A stretch of 64,000 bases of DNA from Streptomyces massasporeus (GTDB lineage: Bacteria > Actinomycetota > Actinomycetes > Streptomycetales > Streptomycetaceae): the NCBI RefSeq assembly GCF_014648995.1, contig NZ_BMSE01000006.1, positions 310,001 to 374,000 of the forward strand, in the 5' to 3' direction. The translations under genes were made by a program, and so were the position numbers. Within the stretch, counting starts at the first letter, position 1, and each line of letters starts with the position of its first letter. A model generated the notes under the pieces. The model saw only the letters and a program-made list of their open reading frames with translations, had not been told where the DNA came from and made no database searches. Positions 42,080-50,022 of this stretch are shown here, piece after piece.

Positions 42080-43906
42080 CTAGAACGCGGCCTCGTCCAG
42101 CTCCATCAGGTCCAGCTCGACGCCCTCGGAGACCTTGCGGGCCAGGGTGACGCCCGGCAGGACGTTCGCGGCGAAGAACTTCGCGGCGGCGATCTTGCCG
42201 GTGTAGAAGGCCTTGTCCTTGGCGGAGGCCGTCTCGAGCTTCTCGGCGGCGACGGAGGCGCCCTTGAGCAGCAGGTAGCCGACGACGACGTCACCGGAGG
42301 CCATCAGCAGGCGGGTGGTGTTGAGGCCCACCTTGTAGATGTTCTTGACGTCCTGCTCGGTGGCGGCGAGGTCGGTGAGCATCAGGCCGACGATGGCCTC
42401 CAGCTCGACGGCGGCCTTGGCGAGGTGCTCGCGGGCACCGGCGAGCTCCTCGCCGCCCGTGCCGAGCGCCAGGAACTTCTTGATGTCCTCGGCGAGGGAG
42501 TTCAGCGCGGCGCCCTGGTTGCGGACGATCTTCCGGAAGAAGAAGTCCTGGCCCTGGATGGCCGTGGTGCCCTCGTAGAGGGTGTCGATCTTGGAGTCCC
42601 GGATGTACTGCTCGATCGGGTACTCCTGGAGGAAGCCGGAGCCGCCGAAGGTCTGGAGCGACTGGGCGAGCTGCTCGTAGCCCTTCTCGGAGCCGTAGCC
42701 CTTGACGATGGGCAGGAGCAGGTCGTTCAGGGCCTCCAGGGCGGAGACGTCCTCGCCCGCGGCTTCCTTGATCTGGATCTCGTCCTGGACGGAGGCCGTG
42801 TAGAGCACCAGGGCGCGCATGCCCTCCGCGTACGCCTTCTGCGTCATGAGCGAGCGGCGCACGTCGGGGTGGTGGGTGACGGTGACCTTGGGCGCGGTCT
42901 TGTCCATGAAGTTCGCCAGGTCGGGGCCCTGGACGCGCTCCTTGGCGTACTCCAGTGCGTTCAGGTAGCCCGTCGACAGCGTGGAGATGGCCTTCGTGCC
43001 GACCATCATGCGGGCGAACTCGATGATGCGGAACATCTGGCGGATGCCGTCGTGCTTGTCGCCGATCAGCCAGCCCTTGGCGGGGTGCTGGTCGCCGAAG
43101 GTCATCTCGCAGGTGTTGGAGGCCTTGAGGCCCATCTTGTGCTCGACGTTCGTGGCGTAGACGCCGTTGCGCTCGCCCAGCTCGCCGGTCTCGAAGTCGA
43201 AGAGGTACTTCGGGACGAGGAAGAGGGACAGGCCCTTGGTGCCGGGGCCGGCGCCCTCGGGGCGGGCCAGCACGTAGTGGAGGATGTTCTCCGACATGTC
43301 GTGCTCACCGGACGTGATGAAGCGCTTCACGCCCTCGATGTGCCAGGAGCCGTCCTCCTGCTGCACGGCCTTGGTGCGGCCGGCGCCCACGTCGGAGCCC
43401 GCGTCGGGCTCGGTGAGCACCATCGTGGAGCCCCACTGCTTCTCCGTGGCGAACGTGGCTATGTGCTTCTGGACCTCGTTGCCCTCCTCGAAGAGGATGC
43501 CGGCGAAGGCCGGGCCCGAGGAGTACATCCACACGGCCGGGTTGGCGCCCAGGATCAGCTCGGCGTAGGCCCAGATCAGGGAGCGGGGCGAGGTGGTGCC
43601 GCCGATCTCCTCGGGCAGGCCCAGGCGCCAGTACTCGGAGTCCATGAAGGCCTGGTAGCTCTTCTTGAAGGACGCGGGGACCGGCGCGGTGTTGGTCTGA
43701 GGGTCGAAGACCGGCGGGTTGCGGTCGGCGTCGATGAAGGACTCGGCCAGCTCGTTCTCCGAGAGGCGCGTCATCTCCTCCAGGATGCTCTTCGCGGTCT
43801 CGACGTCCATCTCCTCGAACGGACCGGTGCCGTACACCTTGTCGCGCCCGAGTACCTCGAAGAGGTTGAACTCGATGTCGCGGAGATTCGACTTGTAGTG
43901 CCCCAT
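42080..43906 (-). CDS. Acyl-CoA dehydrogenase (long form)
   Basis: A 608-residue FAD acyl-CoA dehydrogenase, longer than the usual 380-400. It has the DmdC/FadE-like layout with an N-terminal extension and a C-terminal helical addition. FAD and substrate segments are MVLTEPDAGSDVGAGRT (near 162), FITSGEHDMSENILHYV (near 196) and the catalytic-base region DTLYEGTTAIQGQDF (near 450). It starts beta-oxidation of an unknown acyl-CoA, perhaps long- or medium-chain. The 134-bp leader contains a TACC-N4-GGTA dyad typical of acyl-CoA-responsive TetR control. Confidence 0.92.
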   Translation of the reverse strand: MGHYKSNLRDIEFNLFEVLGRDKVYGTGPFEEMDVETAKSILEEMTRLSENELAESFIDADRNPPVFDPQTNTAPVPASFKKSYQAFMDSEYWRLGLPEEIGGTTSPRSLIWAYAELILGANPAVWMYSSGPAFAGILFEEGNEVQKHIATFATEKQWGSTMVLTEPDAGSDVGAGRTKAVQQEDGSWHIEGVKRFITSGEHDMSENILHYVLARPEGAGPGTKGLSLFLVPKYLFDFETGELGERNGVYATNVEHKMGLKASNTCEMTFGDQHPAKGWLIGDKHDGIRQMFRIIEFARMMVGTKAISTLSTGYLNALEYAKERVQGPDLANFMDKTAPKVTVTHHPDVRRSLMTQKAYAEGMRALVLYTASVQDEIQIKEAAGEDVSALEALNDLLLPIVKGYGSEKGYEQLAQSLQTFGGSGFLQEYPIEQYIRDSKIDTLYEGTTAIQGQDFFFRKIVRNQGAALNSLAEDIKKFLALGTGGEELAGAREHLAKAAVELEAIVGLMLTDLAATEQDVKNIYKVGLNTTRLLMASGDVVVGYLLLKGASVAAEKLETASAKDKAFYTGKIAAAKFFAANVLPGVTLARKVSEGVELDLMELDEAAF

Positions 43907-43993
43907 GGTGACGGCTCCCGGCTCCGTAGAGAGATCGGCGAGGCACTGGATCCTCGCGCTAGTTCACGTACCAACAAGTAGCTACGATGATGC

Positions 43994-44005
43994 TACCCGT
44001 CGGTA
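43994..44005. promoter_or_regulatory. Dyad before the acyl-CoA dehydrogenase gene
   Basis: TACCCGTCGGTA has TACC/GGTA arms around CGTC and lies about 90 bp before the start. It resembles fatty-acid TetR operators in actinobacteria. The match is short. Confidence 0.4.
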
Positions 44006-44040
44006 ATAAGAAGCAACCCCGATCCGTCATCTGTGACAGG

Positions 44041-44847
44041 TCACACCGGAACGGTCAGTGCCGCGGTGTAGCCGTCCCCCGTACTCCCCTTCATCGCCGC
44101 CAGCTGCCGGTCGTGGCCGTCACGGAAGATCCCGTCGTCCTCCAGCGAGAGGACGCTCAGGTTCCGCACGCTCGCGTCGTAGCCGTCGGTGGCGTAGACG
44201 GTGTCGCAGACGTCCTCCGGAAAGGCGAGCTGCGAGGTGTTCGTGATCGACGTGGCCGCGGTGGCGTCCGCCAGGCTGCCGTAGACCTCGAAGTGGACGT
44301 GCGGCCAGCGGCCCGGGTAGCAGCCGGGGAAGACGCTCCGGAAGGTGACCCGGCCCTCGTCGTCCGTCTCCTGCACGCCCCGCAGGTAGTTCTCGTCGGT
44401 GACACCCTCGGAGTAGAGGGAGTAGGCGCCCTCCCGGTCGCAGTGCCAGAGGTAGACGGCGGCGCCCCGCTTCGGCATCCCGCAGCCGGAGGCCGCGTCC
44501 ACCACCGTGAGCGTGATCGTCAGGGGGACGCCGTCGGCCGTGCCACCCGCGGAGTCGCCGAAGCTGCGGGTGATGTCGCTGCGGACGACCCCGCTCTCCT
44601 TCAGGACGTTCACGCCGTTCGAGCCGTCGCCGGGGTAGGGGCCGGCCGTCTCCTCGGGGATCTCCGCGCACCCCGCGGACGAGGAGGAGGGGGCCGCCGG
44701 GGTCTTCCCTTCCGGTGTACAGCCCACCAGCGGGATCAGGCTCGCGCCCGCCATCAGCCGGATCATCCGCCGGCGGGCGAGGACGGGGAGGTCGTGGGAG
44801 AGGCCTCCGCCGTGCTCGGGAAGGCCCTCGTCATGGCGTCCGTTCAT
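44041..44847 (-). CDS. Exported intradiol dioxygenase, predicted Tat lipoprotein
   Basis: A 268-residue protocatechuate/catechol dioxygenase-like protein. The N-terminus ARRRMIRLMAGASLIPLVGC has paired arginines and a lipobox ending in a Cys near residue 43, so it is likely a Tat-exported lipoprotein. The core shows GPYPGDG, YLWHCDREGAYSLYS and GCYPGRWPHVHFEVYG, with candidate Fe(III) ligands Tyr, Tyr, His and His (HVH). It would open catechols outside the cell. It lies in the same direction as, and 134 bp before, the acyl-CoA dehydrogenase gene. A secreted relative is encoded at 54269-55243. Confidence 0.85.
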   Translation of the reverse strand: MNGRHDEGLPEHGGGLSHDLPVLARRRMIRLMAGASLIPLVGCTPEGKTPAAPSSSSAGCAEIPEETAGPYPGDGSNGVNVLKESGVVRSDITRSFGDSAGGTADGVPLTITLTVVDAASGCGMPKRGAAVYLWHCDREGAYSLYSEGVTDENYLRGVQETDDEGRVTFRSVFPGCYPGRWPHVHFEVYGSLADATAATSITNTSQLAFPEDVCDTVYATDGYDASVRNLSVLSLEDDGIFRDGHDRQLAAMKGSTGDGYTAALTVPV

Positions 44848-44969
44848 GACACGACGCTACGAGCCGCCGCCCCGGCGATCCACAGAGCGGGCGCTGTCGA
44901 GTCGCTGTCGGTTTGCCGGGACGGGCGTACCGGCCCGCCGGCCCGTCCGCGCTCGGTACGCTTGCGCTC

Positions 44970-45437
44970 ATGTACGGCTACGACCAGACAGCGGGCCCGC
45001 AAGGGCAGTACGCCCCTCCGCAGCAGCCGATGTCCGGCGGGTACGGGCAGCAGCCGCCGCTGTACCCCGAGCCGTCCCCGCCCTCCCTCACGGACGCGGT
45101 GCGCGCCTTCACCACCGGGCAGATGGCCGCCGAGGACTTCCAGCAGGTCTTCGCGACGTCGAAGGTCTACTGCCCGCGCGGCGACAACCCCGGTTTCCTG
45201 GCCCTGCACAACACCCAGCAGCCGGTGATCCCGATGTTCAGCACGCTCAAGGAGCTGCGCCGGTACGCGGGCAAGGAGTCCAAGTACTTCGTGATCACCG
45301 GCGCCGAGGTGCTGGACCTGCTGCCGACCGGCTACGGCTTCGTCCTCGACATGGAGGGCGAGCACCGCATGGTGTTCGACGCGAAGGCCGTGGAGCAGAT
45401 GGTCGAGTTCGCGATGCGCCGGATGTATGGCGGCTGA
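44970..45437 (+). CDS. SseB-family protein
   Basis: A 155-residue protein with a Gln/Pro/Tyr-rich N-terminal 40 residues (GPQGQYAPPQQPMSGGYGQQ) followed by an SseB N-terminal-like domain (VYCPRGDNPGFLALHN, IPMFSTLKELRRYAGKES, VLDLLPTGYGFVLDM). In enterobacteria SseB affects serine sensitivity; the role in Streptomyces is unknown, and several paralogues usually exist. ATG 44970 is chosen; an upstream ATG at 44913 would overlap the divergent promoter region. It converges with a TetR gene. Confidence 0.82.
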   Translation: MYGYDQTAGPQGQYAPPQQPMSGGYGQQPPLYPEPSPPSLTDAVRAFTTGQMAAEDFQQVFATSKVYCPRGDNPGFLALHNTQQPVIPMFSTLKELRRYAGKESKYFVITGAEVLDLLPTGYGFVLDMEGEHRMVFDAKAVEQMVEFAMRRMYGG

Positions 45438-45474
45438 CACCGCCGGATGTACGGCGGCCGAGCCCCGGCCGTAG

Positions 45475-46206
45475 TCACTTCGGCAGGCGCAGCGCCAGGC
45501 CGTCCAGGACGACCTCGAGGCCGTAGGCGAACTTGTCGTCGCGCAGTTTCGCGGGGTCGGAGGCCTGCGCGGAGGTCTCGGGCCCGGCGGCCGCCAAGTG
45601 GTCGTAGCCGGCCGAGGCCCGCTGGGCCGCGGGCAGCAGCCGGGCGACGAACTCCGACTCGCTCTCGCCGGAGCGGGCGACGGTGGTGAGCCACGCGGCC
45701 TCGGTCGTGCTCATGCCGATGACGTACGAGAAGACGGCGTCGATCGCCCGGCTCGGCTCCGGGAATCCCGCGGCGGTGAACAGGGCCGCCAGCCGCTCCG
45801 AGAAGTTCATGTAGTTCGGTCCGAGGTAGGCGAGTCCGGCCTGCCCGAGGACCAGGGTCAGCCAGGGGTGCCGTAGCGCCGTCGTGCGGAAGGACCCGGC
45901 CGCCTCGGTCACCGCCGCGCGCCAGTCGGGGCCGCCGGCCCGCGGGACGTGGATCTCGGCGGCGACCTCGTCCACCGCGAGCTCCATCAGTTCGTCCTTC
46001 GTGGCGACGTGCCGGTAGAGCGAGGTCGCGCCGGCGTTCAGCCGGGCACCGAGCTTGCGCATGCTGAGCGCCTCGATCCCCTCGGCGTCGAGCATGGCGA
46101 TCGCCTCGCGGACGATCGCGTCCCGGCTGAGCGCGGGCTGGTCGGTACGGCGCTGCTCGCGGGTCCATACGGACGGGATGGGGTTCTTGTCCTTCGTCCT
46201 GCTCAT
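45475..46206 (-). CDS. TetR-family repressor of the adjacent efflux gene
   Basis: A 243-residue TetR regulator with the longer TetR_C_1 ligand domain found in tetracycline-repressor-like proteins. The DNA-binding part (LSMRKLGARLNAGATSLYRH, near residues 50-70) is followed by VATKDELMELAVDEV. ATG 46206 has AGGAGG eight bases upstream. It is divergent from an EmrB-type pump; a strong dyad lies between the two starts. It probably binds a pump substrate and releases the operator. Confidence 0.88.
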   Translation of the reverse strand: MSRTKDKNPIPSVWTREQRRTDQPALSRDAIVREAIAMLDAEGIEALSMRKLGARLNAGATSLYRHVATKDELMELAVDEVAAEIHVPRAGGPDWRAAVTEAAGSFRTTALRHPWLTLVLGQAGLAYLGPNYMNFSERLAALFTAAGFPEPSRAIDAVFSYVIGMSTTEAAWLTTVARSGESESEFVARLLPAAQRASAGYDHLAAAGPETSAQASDPAKLRDDKFAYGLEVVLDGLALRLPK

Positions 46207-46272
46207 CGGAGTCCTCCTGGTGAACCTCTGCGTGCGAACAGCGTGCGCAATCAGCGTACAGATCTCAAGGGT

Positions 46273-46308
46273 TGCGCACACTGTTCCGCCATGCGTACAG
46301 TGTGCGCA
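46273..46308. promoter_or_regulatory. Operator dyad between TetR gene and efflux gene
   Basis: Perfect 12-bp arms TGCGCACACTGT (46273-46284) and ACAGTGTGCGCA (46297-46308) flank a 12-bp spacer. Related half-sites (GTGCGAACAG at 46232, GCGTACAG at 46254 and 46293) surround it. The layout suggests cooperative binding of two TetR dimers over both promoters. Confidence 0.78.
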
Positions 46309-46353
46309 TCGAAGGAACGGTGTTCGCAGGAAGTTCGTGGGAGGGGAAACGAC

Positions 46354-47853
46354 ATGGACGCTCGCAATCCACGCCGATGGTGGATCCTGATCGTGCTGTG
46401 CCTGAGCACGCTGGTGCTCGTCGTCGACAACATGGCGCTGACGGTGGCGGTGCCCGCGCTGACCGAGGACCTCGGCGCGAGCGCCCAGGACATGCAGTGG
46501 ATCCTCGACTCCTACACCCTGGTCTTCGCCGGGCTGCTGCTGACCTCGGGGAGCCTGGGGGACCGGTTCGGGCGCCGCAAGGTGATGCTGATCGGGCTGC
46601 TGCTCTTCGGGGCGGCCTCGCTGGGGGCGGTGTTCTGTTCCACGCCGGGTGAGCTGATCGCGGTGCGGATCGCCATGGGCGTCGGCGGGGCGCTGATCAT
46701 GCCCTCGACCCTGTCGATCCTCATCACCGTCTTCGACGAGGACGAGCGGCCCAAGGCGATGGCCGCATGGGGTTCGGTGTCGATGCTGGGCCTGGTCGGC
46801 AGTCCGGTGCTCGGCGGCGTACTCATCGACCACTTCGCCTGGCAGGCCATCTTCCTGATCAACGTCCCGATCGTCGGCCTGGCCCTGCTGGCCGGTGTGC
46901 TGCTGATGCCGGAGTCGAAGGCGCCCTGGCAGAAGCCGGACCCGCTGGGCGCGGTGCTGTCGGCGGTGGGCATGACGGCCCTGGTGTGGTGGATCATCGA
47001 GATTCCGCAGCACGGCGCGTTCGAGGGCCGCTCCCTCGTCGTCCTGGCCGTCGCGGTGCTCGCCCTGGCCGGCTTCGTGATCTGGCAGAACGTGACTCCC
47101 GCGCCGATGGTCCCGCTGGTCCTCTTCAAGCACCGCAACTTCAGCGGGGGTTCGCTCTCCCTGGCACTCGTCCAGATCGGCAACGCCGGACTGCTGCTGG
47201 TGCTGACCCAGTACCTCCAGTTCGTGCTCGGCTGGTCCGCCGTCAAGGCCGGTCTGGCCTTCCTGCCGCTGGCCGTCGCCGCGCTGGCCGGCAACACGGC
47301 CGGGGCGCAGCTCGCCGTGAAGTTCGGCAACCGGTTCGTCATCCTCGGCGGGATGCTGCTGATGGTCGCGTCCTTCGGGCTGCTGACCACGCTCACCGCC
47401 GACAGCGGGTTCACGGTCCCGGCGGTGGCGCTGGGGATCCTGGGGCTGGGGGCCGGTCTGGCCATGCCGGCCGCGGTGGCCGCGCTGATGGGCACCATCC
47501 CGGAGGACAAGGCGGGCGTCGGCTCGGCCCTCAACGACACCATCCAGCAGTCCGGCACCGCCCTCGGCATCGCGATCCTCGGCTCCCTGCTCTCCAGCGG
47601 CTACACGGACGAGATGCCGGCCGGCGCCCCCGAGCAGGCCCGCGAGTCCATCGGCGGGGCGCTGGCCGTCGCCGGCGGGGACGCGGGGCTGGTGCGGGCG
47701 GCCCGGGAGGCCTTCGCCGCCTCGATGTCGACGACCTTCACGATCAGCGCGGTGGGTGTCCTGGCCGCGGCGGTCGTGGCCACGCTGGTGATGCGGGACC
47801 GCACGTCCGGGCCCGCCGGGGCGGGGCGCGAGGAGCGTGAGCTGGTCGCCTGA
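46354..47853 (+). CDS. MFS drug exporter, EmrB/QacA (DHA2) family
   Basis: A 499-residue proton antiporter with about fourteen helices. The DHA2 signature appears as LVVDNMALTVAVPALTEDL in helix 1. Motif A is GSLGDRFGRRKVMLIGLLLF and motif C-like GSVSMLGLVGSPVLGGVL. It exports hydrophobic drugs or cations; the substrate is unknown. GGGAGGGG precedes ATG 46354 by six bases. Control by the divergent TetR gene is strongly suggested by the operator. A terminator follows closely. Confidence 0.92.
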   Translation: MDARNPRRWWILIVLCLSTLVLVVDNMALTVAVPALTEDLGASAQDMQWILDSYTLVFAGLLLTSGSLGDRFGRRKVMLIGLLLFGAASLGAVFCSTPGELIAVRIAMGVGGALIMPSTLSILITVFDEDERPKAMAAWGSVSMLGLVGSPVLGGVLIDHFAWQAIFLINVPIVGLALLAGVLLMPESKAPWQKPDPLGAVLSAVGMTALVWWIIEIPQHGAFEGRSLVVLAVAVLALAGFVIWQNVTPAPMVPLVLFKHRNFSGGSLSLALVQIGNAGLLLVLTQYLQFVLGWSAVKAGLAFLPLAVAALAGNTAGAQLAVKFGNRFVILGGMLLMVASFGLLTTLTADSGFTVPAVALGILGLGAGLAMPAAVAALMGTIPEDKAGVGSALNDTIQQSGTALGIAILGSLLSSGYTDEMPAGAPEQARESIGGALAVAGGDAGLVRAAREAFAASMSTTFTISAVGVLAAAVVATLVMRDRTSGPAGAGREERELVA

Positions 47854-47871
47854 CCTGCCCCGGACGCCGAG

Positions 47872-47900
47872 GGCCGTCACCCCGCAACGGGGTGACGGCC
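47872..47900 (+). terminator. Terminator after the efflux gene
   Basis: A 13-bp perfect stem (GGCCGTCACCCCG, loop CAA, CGGGGTGACGGCC) followed by TT, 18 bp after the stop. Confidence 0.85.
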
Positions 47901-48028
47901 TTCCGCCGTGCCGGTCTCCCGTGGTTCGCTGCGCCGTCCCCCGGGTCGGGAATGCCTTCCCGGTTTTCTCTGTTTGGGGTGGCAGAAAGTTCAACGCTCA
48001 ACTAAACTGGGCGTACACGAGGAGGAAC

Positions 48029-48733
48029 ATCGACGGGATCTTCGACCACCAGGACTCCAACGGCGGTGGCGGCACCATCACCAACGGGGACACCCAGTGG
48101 ATGACCGCGGGCTCGGGCCTGCTGCACATCGAGGCCCCACCCGAGCATCTCGTCGTCTCCGGCGGGCTCTTCCACGGCCTCCAGCTGTGGGTGAACCTCC
48201 CGGCCAAGGACAAGATGATGGCCCCGCGCTACCAGGACATCCGCGGCGGCTCGGTCCAGCTGCTCAGCACCCCCGACGGCGGCGCGCTGCTGCGGGTCAT
48301 CGCCGGTGAGCTGGACGGGCACGCGGGCCCCGGCATCACCCACACCCCCATCACGATGGTCCACGCGACCATCGCCCCGGGTGCGGAGCTCACGCTGCCG
48401 TGGCGCGAGGACTTCAACGGGCTGGCGTACGTCCTGGCCGGCCGCGGCAGCGTCGGACCCGACCGCCGCCCGGTCCACACGGGCCAGACGGCCGTCTTCG
48501 GCGCGGGTTCCTCGCTGACCGTCCGCGCGGACGAGAAGCAGGACTCCCACACCCCGGATCTGGAGGTCGTCCTGCTCGGCGGACAGCCCATCCGTGAGCC
48601 CATGGCCCACTACGGCCCGTTCGTCATGAACACCAAGGACGAACTCATGCAGGCCTTCGAGGACTTCCAGAAGGGCCGCCTGGGCACGGTCCCGGCGGTG
48701 CACGGAATGACCGCGAGCGGTCCGCAGGACTGA
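48029..48733 (+). pseudogene. 5'-truncated pirin-family gene
   Basis: The frame encodes about 234 residues of a pirin, from IDGIFDHQDSNGGGG onward, through DTQWMTAGSGLLHIEAPPE to an intact C-terminus (MAHYGPFVMNT, then VHGM). The first 80-90 residues are missing, including the WHPHRGFET segment with the iron-binding histidines. Immediately before the break is a promoter-like region and a perfect GGAGGAAC ribosome site (48021-48028), but no start codon follows; the next codons are ATC GAC GGG. It appears that an internal deletion joined the leader to codon ~85. An upstream GTG in frame (47837) lies in the efflux gene and is not credible. The gene is probably dead. Confidence 0.65.
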
Positions 48734-48742
48734 CGTCGCACC

Positions 48743-48808
48743 GGGGCGTCAGTCCTGCGGGGACTGGTTCCGCACGGGGCGTCAGTCCTGCGGGGACTGG
48801 TTCCGCAC
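48743..48808 (+). repeat. 33-bp tandem repeat, two exact copies
   Basis: Two identical adjacent 33-bp units (48743-48775 and 48776-48808) lie right after the pirin remnant. Each contains a small GTCC-TGCG-GGGAC hairpin. Confidence 0.9.
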
Positions 48809-48827
48809 CGGGGCGGCTGACGCCCCG
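48809..48827 (+). terminator. Hairpin after the repeat
   Basis: CGGGGCG and CGCCCCG pair (7 bp, loop GCTGA) right after the second repeat copy. Likely end of the pirin transcript. Confidence 0.55.
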
Positions 48828-48885
48828 TCACCCTGGCGGGCCTCCCTGACGGGACGGCCCGCCCGGGGCGTGGTCGGGTGGGGAT

Positions 48886-49953
48886 GTGCAGGCCCCCACC
48901 CCGCTCCTCCCCGTCCCCGTCCGGCGCTTCGCCGCCTGGTGTGCCGTGCTGCTGCTGGTCGCCGGGGTCGTCTACGTCGGGATCCGGCTGGTCGTGGAGT
49001 TCCGGACCGCCGTCGTGCCCGTGCTGCTCGCCCTGCTCGGAACGGCGCTGCTCGGGCCGCTGCACCGGCGGCTCGTGAAGGCCGGGGTCCACCGGTCGGT
49101 CGCGGCCGGGCTCACCTGTGTCGCGGTGGTCGCCGTGGTCGGCGGGGCCGTGTACATCGTGGTCGCCGCGCTCATCGACACCGGAGACGAGATCGTCGCC
49201 TCGCTCAAGCAGGCCGCCCGCGGGGTCTCCGAGCACTTCGGCGCGGCCGGCACCTCGCTGGACGACCTCGCCTCCAACGCCCGTGAACTGCTGGGCAAGT
49301 TCGGCGGTACGGCCGCCTCCGGCGTGATCAGCGGGGTCAGCGTGGTCGGCGAGTCCATCGCCATGGCCGTCCTCGCGCTGCTGCTCGTCTTCTTCTTCCT
49401 GCGCGACTCCGACAAGGCCGCCGGGACGCTGCGCTCCCTGTCGCCCCGGGGTGCGGCCGACACCCTGGAGGCCATGGCGCGGCGGGCGCTGAGGGCCGTC
49501 GAGGGGTTCATGCGCGGCACGACCTTCATCGCCCTCATCGACGCGCTCTGCATCACCGTGGGGCTGCTGGTCCTGGACGTGCCCGGCGCGGCCGGGCTGG
49601 GCGCGCTGGTCTTTGTCGGCGCCTACATCCCCTACCTGGGCGCCTTCCTCTCGGGAGCGGTGGCCGTGCTGGTCGCCCTCGCCGACCGGGGGTTCGTCAT
49701 CGCGCTGTGGGCGCTCGGCGTGGTCTTGGCGGTGCAGGTGCTGGAGGGGCACGTCCTCCAGCCGATGATCCAGAGCCGGACCGTGCAGATGCACCCGGCG
49801 GTGGTGATGGTGACGATCACGGCCGGTGCCTCCGTCGCCGGAGTGCTCGGCATGCTCCTCGCGGTCCCCCTCACCGCGGCGGCCTTCGGCATCGTCCAGG
49901 AACTGCGCACCCGCTACGGCGACCAGGAGCCGTCGCCGGCACAGGAGCTGTGA
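48886..49953 (+). CDS. AI-2E family membrane protein
   Basis: A 355-residue polytopic protein of the AI-2E/UPF0118 transporter family with about seven helices. Conserved parts are VVPVLLALLGTALLGPLHR, a periplasmic-type helical segment (GVSEHFGAAGTSLDDLASNA), GAYIPYLGAFLSGAVAVLVA and LEGHVLQPMIQSRTVQMHP. Members act in signal export or Na+/H+ exchange; no substrate can be assigned. GTG 48886 is the start. Its last codons form the first unit of a 42-bp repeat shared with the end of the convergent gene. Confidence 0.86.
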   Translation: MQAPTPLLPVPVRRFAAWCAVLLLVAGVVYVGIRLVVEFRTAVVPVLLALLGTALLGPLHRRLVKAGVHRSVAAGLTCVAVVAVVGGAVYIVVAALIDTGDEIVASLKQAARGVSEHFGAAGTSLDDLASNARELLGKFGGTAASGVISGVSVVGESIAMAVLALLLVFFFLRDSDKAAGTLRSLSPRGAADTLEAMARRALRAVEGFMRGTTFIALIDALCITVGLLVLDVPGAAGLGALVFVGAYIPYLGAFLSGAVAVLVALADRGFVIALWALGVVLAVQVLEGHVLQPMIQSRTVQMHPAVVMVTITAGASVAGVLGMLLAVPLTAAAFGIVQELRTRYGDQEPSPAQEL

Positions 49954-50022
49954 CGGTCGCGGCAACCAGGAGCCACCGTCTCTCGTGCGTCGTGACCGCT
50001 ACGGCGACCAGGAGCCGTCGCC
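49911..50022. repeat. ~42-bp repeat, three copies, across two convergent gene ends
   Basis: The 27-bp sequence at 49911-49937 recurs exactly at 49996-50022, and a degenerate copy lies between them (core CCAGGAGCC at 49923, 49966 and 50008, spacing 43 and 42). The first copy codes for the AI-2E protein tail; the third, read on the other strand, codes for the phosphatase tail and its stop. Confidence 0.88.

Noticed and set aside
45475..47994. An 839-codon minus-strand frame covering the TetR gene and the region opposite the efflux gene
   Set aside because: Only the part up to 46206 is a real TetR protein with a ribosome site; the rest is antisense to a clear transporter.
47837..48028. Intact pirin ORF starting at GTG 47837
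   Set aside because: The first 64 codons lie in the efflux gene end, its terminator and the pirin leader, and do not resemble pirin.
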